A stretch of DNA of 64,000 nucleotides from Galeopsis tetrahit (lineage: Eukaryota; Streptophyta; Magnoliopsida; Lamiales; Lamiaceae), in NCBI GenBank assembly GCA_963675135.1, contig OY776132.1, forward strand, positions 65,858,850 through 65,922,849. The letters are read 5' to 3'. Below the pieces are notes generated by a model, which saw only the letters and a program-made list of their open reading frames with translations, searched no databases and was not told where the DNA came from. This document shows, in pieces, positions 52,926 through 64,000 of the stretch (its first letter is position 1; every line of letters begins with the position of its first letter). The position numbers were made by a program, and so were the translations under genes.

Positions 52926-53574
52926 AAAAATCTTGAAGAAATACTTTGAAGAATTCCATCACTTTGTAAGTAAGCTCTCCTTGTGGCTATGGCTATGTAA
53001 GAAATGTTGTTGAAGAAATACTTTGAAGAAAATTTATTGCGATAACCCTTCAAATTCATGGTGTTTGCAGTGATAGTGAACGGTTCGTAAATCTAAAGGA
53101 AATTCGTAAATCTTTCCAGGTGCGTTTCAAAATCACGTATTTTATCACTTTTGTAGCCCTAAAAAACTTGCTGCTCTTTTCCCCAATTTTTTTTTTATAA
53201 TTTTAAAATGGAAACTACTTGAAACTATTGCAAAAACTCATTTTTATGGATGATCAAAACTCATTTTTGAATAGGTGAAATTTATTTGGAAACATATTAA
53301 AATTATTTATGAATTGACATATGCAGTGACTTGCAGTAAAAGTGGTGGTGGGGCTTATGGAGACAAGGTATGGTTTCCTTAAATTTTACTCTTAAGTTTA
53401 AGAGTAGTAGTATTGTTATTGATTTTCCCCTAAACTAAATGTTGTTACGGTGTAATGTACTAGTGTAGTTATGTATTGTATCTGGAAATAAGTGTTGCTA
53501 TGGTGTGATGGTGTGCGCTTATCAATAATATATGTACTAAGAATATATATGTTGAACTTTTTTTTAGGAACAAA

Positions 53575-54381
53575 ATGGATATGACATTGTTTCATCGTGT
53601 GGATGAAATGTTCGATATGATTTCCTGGACGCCATATGAGGAAAAGGTGTTAATAGATCTATTGAGAAAGTTTAAGCGTAGTGGGATGCTTGTTAGGAAT
53701 GAACTTCGGGGTGATAATCTGTTTGATATCACTTCTGAACTTTCTGTTGCACTAGGAAAAAATATCTCATTTAAGAAAGTTGAGAAGAAATTCAAAGCTC
53801 TAAGCAATAGATTTGAGCAGTGGGAAAAAGTTTTTGATGTGCAAGGTGTGAAGCTAAACGGGAATATGCTTAAAGCAGACGAGGCTTCGTGGGATGCTAT
53901 CGCAAGGGTATTGTACAAATATGCGTTTTTTTTTAATTTACGTCTTATGTATGATTCATTTATATGATGAAGTTAAAAAACTAACTCTGAGTTGCAGGAC
54001 AATCCATTTGGACTAAAATACAAGCATCAACCTGAACCTTTGTATCTCGAGTTGTATATGGTATTTGGGATGCTGAAGAGTGAGGAAGAAGATAGGAAGC
54101 TTGATGAATTCCTTCGTCGTGTAGAGTTACGTGAGGCTAATAGGTATAATGCAAATGCATCTCTATATAATAATGATGCAGTGTCTGATGAACGGTCTGT
54201 GATTGGAGGCTACAACAAACATGTTCTTCCATTGTCTACTCCATCTGTGTGGGATCCTTCATTTGGTATATACAAGGGATTTGTTGGTACGTCGTCTGTG
54301 GGCAAGAAGATGGAGCGATTTGATGATGATCATAACGCTAGCTCTCACATTTCATCGGTTGGGTCGTGCATGGGCCCATGA
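53575..54381 (+). CDS. Myb/SANT-like domain (MSL) protein, two coding exons
   Basis: Exon 1 is 53575-53907 and exon 2 53998-54381, with a 90-nt intron (GTATTG...TTGCAG). The product is about 238 residues. Residues 18-112 form a Myb/SANT-like domain of the plant type (ISWTPYEEKVLIDLL, FKKVEKKFKALSNRFEQWEK, EASWDAIAR), followed by NPFGLKYKHQPEPLY and a hydrophilic tail. A TTTTTTTAG directly before GAACAAAATGG and a donor ACAAG|GTATGG at 53367 suggest a 5'-UTR intron (53368-53567). The family is present as host DNA-binding proteins and as partner proteins of Harbinger transposons; no Harbinger transposase is seen nearby. All splice signals and both frames are intact, so this is the most credible functional gene in the window. 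Confidence 0.75.
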
Positions 54382-54734
54382 CCGTCTCTTGATCTTTCTA
54401 TGTTAATATAATTAACTATCTCGCTTGACTTCCACTTTTTGTATCTAACTTGACTTCGACTTTTTGAACAAATTTGCCACGCAACTATGCAATGTCGTGT
54501 GCCCTTATTTTGTTGTAGTAGGATATTAGACCTTTTTAACAAATCTGCCACGCAGCTATGCAGTGTGCCCTTATTTTGTTATAAGATACAATGTACTAAT
54601 GTAGTAATATGCCTTTATTTTGTTATGGTCGTGCATTAGGGATATTGTGTACTAATGTGAATATGTACTCTAGTAGTTCAATGTTGATATCGTGTATTCT
54701 TGAAACTTTGTGTTATTAATGGTGTAGGTGATAA

Positions 54735-56462
54735 TTAATATTTTATGAAAACAAATGCAGAATCAAACCCACCATATTGGTTTGGCTTATCACCGTAAAT
54801 TGACTTGCGTATTCCATTTCTTAGATTATACCGAACCAAAGTCCTATCACGATCTAAAAGAAGTATGTCCCCATCAACACTTGAAATAGGTAGTAAAACT
54901 GCCCAACGTCCAAAATAAGGAATAGTAATAACAATTCTTTCCCAAAGAGTTCTTTCCCAAAGAGTTGCTAGCTCATAATCCCTCAAAATCCAAAGATCAG
55001 TATCATATCCAATTGAGTAACGGGAAACAACACATAGACAGTAATCATATTCAAACACAGAAGACAGAAAAACAATAGGAACTTCAGACTCTGGAAGTCT
55101 AATTTGTCTGAAACCAAGACTTTCAAAATGACTTTCAAAATTAAATGCAGCGATCACACGTTGTCTATCCGCATTTACTGCCATCCAATGCAAATGGCCT
55201 CCAAGAAAAACTCCACCAGACACAGCATAAATTGATGGCATCACAAAATCAGGACTTGAAATATCAAAATTTAAATCGGTAGGGGCACATGGAATCCAAA
55301 TCTGTGTACCAAACTGATTCATCTCCACAGTTACAGTACCTCCTCCACAACGCAACACAATGACTCTAAACGTGTTTTGCACAGATCCTAGGCCATACAA
55401 TCTTACCCTTACTCCATGTTTGATAAAATTAAGTGGGGGTAAGTTCACCAAGGCCTTTGTAACCAAATTAACGTAAGAAATACAACCACCACCTAAATAG
55501 ACTAAAAGCATACCCGAACAGGAACCCCAAACATGTTCAATCCCAATATTCAATGGTCTGGGATTTAAGGCGTAAGGAGGGCCAGAATAATCAAACGGCC
55601 CAGGTTCATCAAAGATAGAACGAAAGTAATCATAGCATACAACCTGATGTGAAAAGTTACTATGCAAAATCAAACTGGGTACAGTAGAAATCATACCGTG
55701 TAGCATTTCTCTCCAATTCCTGCAGACCAATCTAAATCATACCGTGTAGCATTTCTCTCCATTTCCTGCAGACCAATCTACACTCAGCAGCATCTCGAAC
55801 AATTAATTTTGGAAAAACGTGTTTAATAAACAAATCATCAAGGAGAAGCCTCAGAGGATTCGGTAGATTACCCAAAGCATTGCCTGAGAAAACAATTTTA
55901 GTAAGACTCTCAAACAACTTTAGCATAACCGATTCATCTGATTCAGGATCTTGTTGAGGATCTAGTTGAGGACGCTTCGAAGGACGCTACGGGTACACCA
56001 AAGAATCGTCCGTAGCTTACGCTTCGAATCAACACGCAATTTCCTTTCTGGACGCTTATCCATAAAAAAATCGTCAGGAAGCTTCAGTACTCCTTTCCTT
56101 TGCTTACTCTTCTGATCCATTACCTCCACAAGCTCCTGCGGAATCTGCTCCAAACTCTTCTGATCCATTACCTCAAGAAGCTCCTCCGAAATCTGTTTTT
56201 TATCGTCTGGAATCTGCTGGATGCTCTTCTGATCCATTTTAGGAATTACCTCCGGAATGCTCTTCCGATCCATTTCAGGAATTACCTCCGGAATGCTCTT
56301 CTGATCCATTTCAGGAATTACCTCCGGAATGCTCTTCTGATCCATTTCCGGAATTACCTCCGGAAGCTCCTCCGGAATCTGCTTTTTATCGTGATCGTCT
56401 GAAAGATAATCCATACGATTCTCAATCTGCTTTTTATCGTGATCGTCTGAAAGATAATCCAT
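54735..56462 (-). pseudogene. F-box protein gene, copy 1, disabled
   Basis: The ATG at 56462 begins MDYLSDDHDKK. The first 100 residues carry repeats of IPEVIPEMDQKS (12 residues, about four copies plus variants), then a basic stretch (KLRVDSKRKL). The F-box follows (LRLLLDDLFIKHVFPKL, AAECRLVCRKWREMLHGMI) and a C-terminal F-box-associated region of about 300 residues (RPLNIGIEHVWGSCSGMLLV to FIKY). Such proteins present targets to SCF ubiquitin ligases; the C-terminal part would bind the target. Two lesions: a small indel at about 56005 shifts frame before the F-box, and a 46-bp tandem duplication (about 55694-55785) adds a TAG and a frame shift right after the F-box. The C-terminal 331-codon frame is otherwise open. 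Confidence 0.85.
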
Positions 56463-57555
56463 ACGATTCTGATAGTCTAGAAGATGTTATCGTAACCTAG
56501 AGGCTTGGGAGAAACGATTCTGATAGTCTGGAAGATGTTTTCGTAACCTAGAAGCTTGTGAAAAAATATTATCGTCTCATCTTCATTTAACAGTTCCAAA
56601 ATGTTGTGTATTTATACAATTTTCTTAATGGCAAATTTGAGAGGAAAATACCGCCAAAAAAATCAGAATTCAAAAATCTTCATTTTAGAGAATTAAAAAA
56701 GATTATTTATTTAACACTTTCCAATTATTCAAATAAAATAAAATAGATATATCTAAAATTCAAGTACAAATATTTCACACAATAAATACACATAGATCTA
56801 AAAATTAAGTATAAATATTTCACACAATAAATACCCACAGATCTAAAAATTAAGTATAAATATTTCACACAATAAATACCCACAGATCTAAAAATTAGGT
56901 ATCTCTGATCGGAACAAATAAAATCGGAATCTAAAAATTAAGTATAAATATTTCACACAATAAATACCCACAGATCTAAAAATAAATAACAAAAACAAGA
57001 TTAGATCTTGAATTAAATAGAGGTAAAGAAGATAGAAAAGGCTTAAGTTTTAATAAAAAAACCTAATTTAATTTCAAGGCTTTCAAAGTTTGATTTTAAA
57101 TTTCAACATCACAGCCTCCTAAATTGGTAAAATTAAGAAATTTAGCTTGAACAATTATTCAAAAAAAAATCAGAGTAAATAGTAAATTGTAAAAGGAGAC
57201 CTCAGAAAAATAAGAATAAGGCATCAACGAAATCTTTAAAAGATTCTCAGACGATGGACCATTCTAAGCATCACTGGCCTCAAGAAATCTTCAGAGTAAT
57301 CAAATGTACGAGAGATGTTATGTAGATCCATCTGAATGCATTAACATCAAGAAAATAAGGAATCACAATAAAGTTGTAAAAGGGAGACCTCAGAAAACAT
57401 CACAGACCTCCCTTACGCGTTTGTGTAAGAGAAACTCGTTCATTACAAATGTGAAAGGAGAAGGGGCTGCTCTGTTATATATACTGTCACAAAAACCCTA
57501 TATATTAAAAATCTTGAATTAATCAGGTTGGGCCCAATCTTAGGCCCAAATCTGA
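56463..57555. other. 5' flank of F-box copy 1
   Basis: No gene recognised. 56756-56995 is a tandem repeat of about 45 bp (AAGTATAAATATTTCACACA, then ATAAATACCCACAGATCT), four to five units. A 72-codon frame at 57304 has no recognisable feature. Confidence 0.5.
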
Positions 57556-57564
57556 AACAATTAG

Positions 57565-57812
57565 GGGTTGGTCTGCTATGCACTCGAGTGCATGTTATGC
57601 ACCCTAGTCCATGTTGCACTTTTCAGTTTTACTGACTTACACTTTTTGGTAAATGGTGTTGCACTTTTCAATTATTACTAAAAATATTATTATACAGTTT
57701 AATAATTGAAAAGTGCAACACCATTTACCAAAAAGTGAAAGTCAGTAAAATTGAAAAGTGCAACATGGACTAGGGTGCATAACATGCACTCGAGTGCATA
57801 CTAGACTTTACC
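57565..57812. mobile_element. MITE with 9-bp TSD, same family as 1641-1885
   Basis: It is flanked by the perfect 9-bp TSD AACAATTAG (57556-57564 and 57813-57821). Ends share CACTCGAGTGCATGTTATGC in inverted orientation, and the inner part (GCACTTTTCA, TTACACTTTTTGGTAAATGG) is also largely an inverted repeat, so the whole element can fold on itself. Confidence 0.9.
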
Positions 57813-58009
57813 AACAATTAGTAAACGGCCACGGATAAATGCCCCCTATTTATTATGTGTTTACCTCCACTCCAATTTAGTTTTTGAACTAATGGATAAA
57901 ATGACCATTCTACCCCATAGGTGTTGAGTTCACCCCACTTTAAATAAAAAGGCTTTTCAATCCTTCCTTCCTTTCAAAACTACCGTCCCTCCCTGTAAAA
58001 AACTACCGT

Positions 58010-58168
58010 CCCCATCAACACTTGAAATAGGTCGTAAAACTGCCCAACGTCCAAAATAAGGAATAGTAATAACAACTCTTTCCCAAAGAGTTCTTTCTCA
58101 AAAGTTGCTAGCTCATAATCCCTCAAAATCCAAAGTTCAGTATCATATCCAATTGAGTAACGGGAAAC
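58010..58168 (-). pseudogene. F-box gene copy 2, 3' fragment
   Basis: This is closely similar to 54858-55034 of F-box copy 1 (CCCCATCAACACTTGAAATA, CAAAATAAGGAATAGTAATA). It encodes the C-terminal region around the WERIVIT and FGRWAVL-type words, with frame changes. The last part of the gene is missing to the left. The right edge at 58164-58168 (GAAAC) is the target site of the copia insertion. Confidence 0.85.
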
Positions 58169-60962
58169 TATTAGGAATATATTTAAAGTATTGTTTATAT
58201 ATTCATATGTAGGCCCATCTCATGTCACTTATGGGCCTTATCTATTAGCCCAATAAGATTAGGTCAAGATTAGGTTAAATCCTTGCATTGTATAAATACC
58301 CCTTGTACACTCTTTTGTAAAGTAATTAAGAAATAATATTTCTATAATTTCTATATGGTATCATCGAGTCATTTGGCTCACGCCTGATCCAAACCCTAGC
58401 CGCCGCCGTCGCTATTCAGCCCTAGCCGCCGCTGCTAAACCCTAGCTGCCGCAAAAACCCCAGCTGCCGTCGCTTTCGCCTATAAAGCGTCGCCGCCATT
58501 CGTCTCTGACGCCCAACTCACTACTGCACCTCCCTCTCTCCGCCACCCTACTCCTCACAATGACCACTACTTCTCAGTCTCCCTCCCTCATCACCTTTAA
58601 GGGACTTGTGCAGATGTCCTTAAAACTCACCCCCACCAACTACGGTGCTTGGTCCTTCCAGCTTCGTCTCCTCCTCACGGGACATAACCTCTTTGGCTAT
58701 GTTTCGGGCACGCATCCATGCCCACCTTCCACAATCCCAGCCGACGATGGCACATACACCACCACCATCTCCAATCCTGCACACGACCAGTGGGTGTGTC
58801 AGGATAATCTCATCTTCTCAACCTTAGTTGGATCCATGTCTTCGGAACTAATCCCCTTTGTTGCATCAACAAAAACCTCTTGTGAAGCCTGGGCAATGCT
58901 GGAGAGCATGTATGGAAAACCCTCAAGAGGCCGAATTCTTGCTCTCAAAACCAAGTTTCGCTCTCTATCCAAAGGTGCTCGCCCAATTTCCGACTTCCTC
59001 ATGGAAGTTCGCTCCGTGGTCGACGAACTTGCTCTCCTCGGCATCACCTCTGATGCCGAGGACATCACTCTCCAAGTCCTAACAGGCCTTGACGAATCCT
59101 ACAACGACATCGCCAATGCAATCCAAGCTCGCGAGCACCCCATCTCCTTTGCCGAGCTATGCGACAAGCTTCTGAGTGCCGAAGTTCAGATTGCCTCGCG
59201 ACCACCCTCGGCCTTAATTCCTGTGACTGCTCTTACTGCTGGTAAAACACACCACCGCTCCTTGCGCCCTGATTCGAGGCCCCGATCCTCTGATACTCGT
59301 CCTCGACAGTCCACACAGAGGCCCTACCTTGGCACCTGCCAATACTGCCGAACACCAGGTCACACTGCTCGCACCTGCCCCGAAATTCCCCCAGCACCCT
59401 CACGTTTCACTCCTCCGGTCGGGCAGCATCGACCACCTTCACAAGGCAATTTTGCACCATCTTCAACTCGTCGACCTAAGACTGATGCTCGCCCAGCTTA
59501 CTCGGCGCATTCAGCCTCCTCGTCCCATCCTGCCGAGCACTGGATACTTGATTCGGGTGCCTCCCATCACATCACCAATGACCTCGCCAATCTGTCCATC
59601 CACTCGCCCTTGGATGGGCCTGACAATGTTGAAATTGGTGATGGTAAAGGTTTACACATATCTCACACTGGCTCTTTGCACTTCAACACTCTTGAATCTC
59701 TCAGTTTTTCAAATGTCTTGGTTGTTCCACACATCTCAAAAAACTTAATTTCTGTCTCTAGCCTCTGTCGTGATAATAATGTTAACATTGTTTTTGGGCG
59801 CTCTTCATTTCAGGTACGAGATGGTCATTCGGGGAGAATTCTCCTCGTCGGGAGTCGTATCAATAATTTATACGTATGGCCGGCACTGATCTCCACCTCC
59901 TCGCCACAAGCCTTCACCACTCAACATCTGACCACAACCACCTGGCATGCTCGCCTTGGCCACCCATCAACAAAGATACTTGCCCACACTCTATCTCAAC
60001 TTCATGTTTCAAATACTCCGTCCAAACATTTCAATTGTAACTCTTGTTCTTGTATCAAAAGTCACAAACTACCTTTCTATGAATCTAGCATTGTCTCAAA
60101 TAAACCGTTTGATGTTATCTTCTCTGATGTATGGTCGTCACCTGTCCTCTCAACTGAAAATTTCAAATACTATGTCATATTTGTTGATCACTTCAGCAAA
60201 TACATTTGGGTCTACCCTCTAAAATAAAAATCTGACGTCCTACAAACCTTCATCACCTTCAAAACACTTGTTGAAACCCAGCACCAAAATAAAATCAAAA
60301 CCCTTTACTCTGACAATGGTGGTGAATACATTGCTCTTCGAACCTTTCTCCAAACTCATGGCATCTCTCATCTTACCACCCCGCCACACACTCCTGAACA
60401 CAACGGCATGTCCGAACGTCGCCATCGCCATGTGGTCGACACGACCTTAGCCCTCCTTCATCATGCTTCCATGCCTCTTACTCACTGGCCCTATGTTGTC
60501 TGCTCGGCAGCCTACATCATCAATCGCCTACCCAAACCCAACCTCAACATGCTATCATCCTACTAAAAACTCCTCGCTCGCCCTCCCAATCTAGCCAAAC
60601 TCCGAGTCTTTGGTTGTCTCTGTTACCCATGGCTTCGTCCCTACACCACTCACAAACTTGATCCTCGCTCACTTCCCTGTGTATTCGTCGGCTACTCACT
60701 CACACAGAGTGCCTATCTTTGTCTTGACCTTTCCTCTAATCGAGTCTACACCTCTCGCCATGTTCAATTTGTCGAACAGTCCTTCCCCTTCCTTACCATC
60801 TCTTCTCCTATCCGATCACCATCCAACCCTATGGGCACACCTACTTCTTCTGTACCTACCACCCCCTCGCCCATTATTGGCGCAATCATCCCTACTGCTC
60901 CCATCACCAATGTTACTCCACATGTAAAGTAATTAAGAAATAATATTTCTATAATTTCTATA
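58169..60962 (+). mobile_element. Ty1/copia element with deleted right half
   Basis: A complete 5' LTR (58169-58355, 187 bp) is followed by the primer site TGGTATCATCGAG. Gag-pol then runs to the end of integrase, and only the last 39 bp of the 3' LTR remain (60924-60962). The 5-bp TSD GAAAC is intact on both sides (58164-58168 and 60963-60967). Joined across it, the F-box gene reads on without a gap. RT, RNase H and most of the 3' LTR were removed after insertion. The LTR termini are TA...TA instead of TG...CA. A TATA box (GTATAAATACC) lies at 58289-58299. Confidence 0.92.
58560..60923 (+). pseudogene. Copia gag, protease and integrase
   Basis: The ATG at 58560 starts MTTTSQSPS. Gag with the LTPTNYGAWSFQLRLLL motif covers residues 20-200. 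A CX2CX4HX4C knuckle follows (CQYCRTPGHTARTC), then protease (WILDSGASHHIT, with DSG rather than DTG), the integrase zinc-binding region (H..H..CNSCSC) and integrase core (VIFSDVWSS, YSDNGGEY, EHNGMSERRHR). In-frame stops interrupt at 60225-60227 and 60563-60565. The frame runs into the deletion at 60923 before RT. Confidence 0.9.
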
Positions 60963-62190
60963 GAAACAACACATAGACAGTAATCATATTCAAACACAGA
61001 AGACAGAAAGACAATAGGGACTTCAGACTCTGGAAGTCTAATTTGTCTGAAAGTAAGACTTTCAAAATGACTTTCAAAATTAAATGTAGCGATCACACGT
61101 TGTCTATCCGCATCAATGCAAATGGCCTCCAACAAAAACTCCACCAGACACCGCATAAATTGATGGCACCACAAAATCAGGACTTGAAATATCAAAATTT
61201 AAATCGGTAGGGGCACATGAAATCCAAATCTGTGTACCAAACTAATTCATCTCCACAGTTACAGTACCTCGTCCAAAACGCAACACAATGACTCTAAACG
61301 TGTTTTGCAAAAATCCTAGGTCATACAATCTTACCCTTACTTCATGTTTGATAAAAGTAAGTGGAGGTAAGTTCACCAAGGCCCTTGTAACCAAATTAAC
61401 GTAAAAAATACAACCACCACCTAAATCGACTAAAAGCATACCCGAACAGGAACCCCAAACATGTTCAATCCCAATATTCAATGGTCTGGGATTTAAGGCG
61501 TAAGGATTTAAGGCGTAAGGAGGGCCAGAATAATCAAACGGCCCAGGTTCATCAAAGATAGAACGAAAGTAATCATATCATACAACTTGATGTGAAAAGT
61601 TACTATGCAAAATCAAGCTGGGTACAGTAGAAATCATACCGTGTAGCATTTCTCTCCATTTCCTGCAGACCAATCTACACTCAGCAGCATCTCGAACAGT
61701 TAATTTTGGAAAAACGTGTTTAATAAACAAATCATCAAGGAGAAGCCTCAGAGGATTCGGCAGATTACCCAAAGCATTGCCTCAAACAACTTTAGCATAA
61801 CCGATTCATCTGATTCAGGATCTAGTTGAGGACGCTTCGAAGGACGCTTCGGGTACACCAAAGAATCGTCCGGAAGTTTACGCTTCGAATCAACACGCAA
61901 TTTCCTTTTCGGACGCTTATCCATAAAAAAATCGTCAGGAAGCTTCAATACTCCTTTCCTTTGCTTACTCTTCTGATCCATTACCTCCACAAGCTCCTGC
62001 GGAATCTGCTCCAAACTCTTCTGATCCATTACCTCAAGAAGCTCCTCCGAAATCTGCTGGATGCTCTTCTGATCCATTTCAGGAATTACCTCCGGAATGC
62101 TCTTCTGATCCATTTCAGGAATTACCTCCGGAATGATCTTCTGATCCATTTCAGGAATTACCTCCGGAATGCTCTTCTGATCCATTTCAG
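60963..62190 (-). pseudogene. F-box gene copy 2, 5' part
   Basis: On the minus strand it carries the same 12-residue repeats (IPEVIPEMDQKS), the basic region, F-box (LRLLLDDLFIKHVFPKLTVR, ECRLVCRKWREMLHGMI) and the first half of the C-terminal region as copy 1. It lacks the 46-bp duplication of copy 1, but a 25-bp deletion near 61786 shifts frame before the F-box. A stop follows HSNFSHQVV (near 61580), and a 14-bp duplication (AAGGCGTAAGGATTT) lies at 61495-61520. The 5' end is lost at 62190, where a minisatellite begins. Confidence 0.88.
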
Positions 62191-62530
62191 GAAGAGAAAA
62201 TTGCAGATTTGGTCCCATTAACCATGAGTTGGTTGGGTTTTGGTCCCATTATATTTGGATTTAGTCCCATACGATATAAATCTTGCAAACTTGGTCCCAT
62301 ACGATATAAATCTTGCAAACTTGGTCCCATACGATATAAATCTTGCAAATATGGTCTCATACGAAATAAATCTTGCAAATTTAGTCCCATATGAAATAAA
62401 TCTTGCAAACTTGGTCCCAAACATTACAAAAATTGCAAAATTGGTCCCAAACATTACAAAAAATGCAAAATTGATCTCAAACATTAACAAAAAAAATGCA
62501 AAATTAGTCCAAAAAGTAAAAAAAAAAAAC
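62191..62530. repeat. 30-bp minisatellite
   Basis: The unit TTGGTCCCATACGATATAAA plus TCTTGCAAAC is repeated about six times from 62261. Variants follow with CCAAACATTACAAAAA to about 62500. The GGTCCCAT words recall the termini of the Pack-MULE at 45836, so it may be the subterminal part of a related element. Confidence 0.85.
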
Positions 62531-62576
62531 TCATTAATTAATAATTATTATTCAAATTATATAATAATGAACTATT

Positions 62577-63130
62577 AATTAATATATAATAACATTTATA
62601 TAATAATAAATATTAATAAATATATAAAATCTAAATAGACTTTATAATATTTAAATTTTATAAAAAATACGAAATAGACTTTATAATATTAATAAATATA
62701 TAAAATTTAAATAAACTTGAAAATTTATATAATAATCAGTATTAATTTATATAATAATCAATATATTACTAATAACATATGAGATACATACATTTTATTT
62801 AAAATTAATTATTATTTATTTTATTTTTCTTCTCTTATGTATTCTAATAAATTTGTATTGTAAGTTTAATTTTTTTTTTAATTCTACTATATGATTTTTA
62901 TTTAATAAATAAAAAAAAGTAAGTGTTTGTAACTATTGAAAATTTTGATAAATTACTCATCGCCCTTATTTAAATATCAATAGGAAGGGCTAGAGCTATT
63001 ATTAATTTATCATCACTAGCTATAATCATTTTGTCAATGTGTAATTTAATTATTAATGTAGTTATTAATTTGATATTTATTCATTGAGGAAGACATGTCT
63101 CAATTATTGTATTGACAAGTTTGATATAAC
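62577..63130. repeat. Left arm of a ~550-bp inverted repeat
   Basis: This arm matches the complement of 63455-64000 over nearly its full length (e.g. ATTACTAATAACATATGAGA, GAATACATAAGAGAAG complement, ATCAATAGGAAGG, ACATGTCTCAATTATTGTAT). No reading frame of note. The arms are separated by about 320 bp, within which 63226-63370 repeats 62496-62640 directly. Confidence 0.85.
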
Positions 63131-63454
63131 TTCCATTATTATTATTATTTCTAAATTTTACATTTAAAAAAGCATACATTGATGAGAAAATTAAGTTACA
63201 CTTTAATTTAATAAAAGTATAAAAAAAAATACAAATTTGATCCCAAAAGTGAAAAAAAAACACACATTAATTAATTATTATTCAAATTGATATAATAATT
63301 AACTATTAATAATATATAATAAAATTTATATAATAATCAATATTAATAAATATATAAAATCTAATCAATCTAAATTTTATAAAAAAGAGTATAACTTAAT
63401 TTTCTCTGTATACTTTTTTAATTGTAAAATTTATAAAAAATACTAATAACAATA

Positions 63455-64000
63455 ATAAAAGTTATATCAAACTTGTCAATACAATAATTGAGACATGTAT
63501 TCCTCAATGAATACATATCAAATTAATAACTATACAACAAAATGATTATAGCTAGTGATAATAAATTAACAATAGCTAACCCTTCCTATTGATATTTAAA
63601 TAAGGGTGATGAGTAATTTATTAAAATCTTCAATAGTTACAAACAATTAATTTTATTTATTTATTAAATCAAAATCATATAGTAGAATTTTAAAAAAAAA
63701 AACTTACAATACAAATTTATTAGAATACATAAGAGAAGAAAAATAAAATAAATAATAATTAATTTTAAATAAAATGTATGTATCTCATATGTTAAGTTAT
63801 TAGTAATATATTATTTATTATATAAATTTTATTAATATTGATTATTATATAAATTTTCAAGTTTATTTAAATTTTATATATTTATTAATATTATAAAGTC
63901 TATTTCGTATTCTTTATAAAATTTAAATATTATAAAGTCTATTTAGATTTTATATATTTATTAATATTTATTATTATATAAATGTTATTATATATTAATT
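63455..64000. repeat. Right arm of the inverted repeat, open at window edge
   Basis: This is the complement of 62577-63130 with a few small indels. It reaches the last base of the window, so the outer limit, and any TSD, cannot be seen. Confidence 0.85.

Noticed and set aside
57304..57522. 72-codon frame upstream of F-box copy 1
   Set aside because: No recognisable motif; short and in AT-rich repeat-bearing DNA.
1..64000. A bacterial-type defence, secretion or metabolic gene cluster
   Set aside because: All coding signals belong to plant transposons or plant gene families; no operon structure is present.

Overview
This is a plant nuclear window, most likely eudicot. It is AT-rich, has plant-type introns (GT..AG with T-rich tracts) and telomere-like CCCTAAA repeats. 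It is dominated by plant transposon families: Ty1/copia, Ty3/gypsy of the Tat type with two RNase H domains, hAT, Mutator-like (MULE), CACTA-like and Stowaway/Harbinger-type MITEs, a tRNA-derived SINE and a LINE. I cannot name the species. There is no sign of operons, CRISPR or bacterial genes.

Layout. 1-10 kb: a 9-bp-TSD MITE, a minus-strand copia pseudogene truncated just before RNase H (2650-6370) with its probable 5' LTR, then MULE-type elements, one carrying a CACTA-like insertion. 10-15 kb: more MULEs of the same family, a hAT MITE nested in one of them, and a 760-bp fold-back element whose loop is degenerate telomere repeat. 15.9-48.5 kb: a broken cluster of four paralogous ZAT-like C2H2 zinc-finger genes (15.9, 19.8, 43.9 and 48.0 kb), plus a fifth copy represented only by its 3' flank at 13.85-14.44 kb. 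One copy is cut in two by a 15.9-kb Tat-type gypsy element (20293-36188, 723-bp LTRs, TSD AATCT). That element itself contains a 4.05-kb hAT transposon (21271-25321). A second, non-autonomous gypsy element (36757-40851) carries gag and a 33-bp minisatellite but no pol. A LINE fragment (about 41165-42340) and a Pack-MULE holding pieces of an SMP-30/gluconolactonase-like gene (45836-47148) lie between the zinc-finger copies. 48.8-50.3 kb: another MULE, an (AT)n tract and a SINE.

53-62 kb is the most gene-like part: a Myb/SANT-like (MSL) gene of two coding exons (53575-54381, +), and two paralogous F-box genes on the minus strand (54735-56462, and 58010-62190). Both F-box copies carry disabling lesions, and the second is split by a copia element (58169-60962) whose right half is deleted although both 5-bp TSDs remain. 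The window ends in a minisatellite and an AT-rich inverted repeat with arms of about 550 bp.

How the parts relate: there is no pathway here. The signal is a local paralog cluster (zinc-finger repressors, then F-box proteins) being dismantled and rearranged by nested insertions. The items most worth attention are the GTCGAC-hairpin MULE family with a splice-donor-like junction, the spliced antisense gene of the Tat element, the triplicated core promoter of zinc-finger copy 3, the telomere-loop fold-back element and the Pack-MULE.
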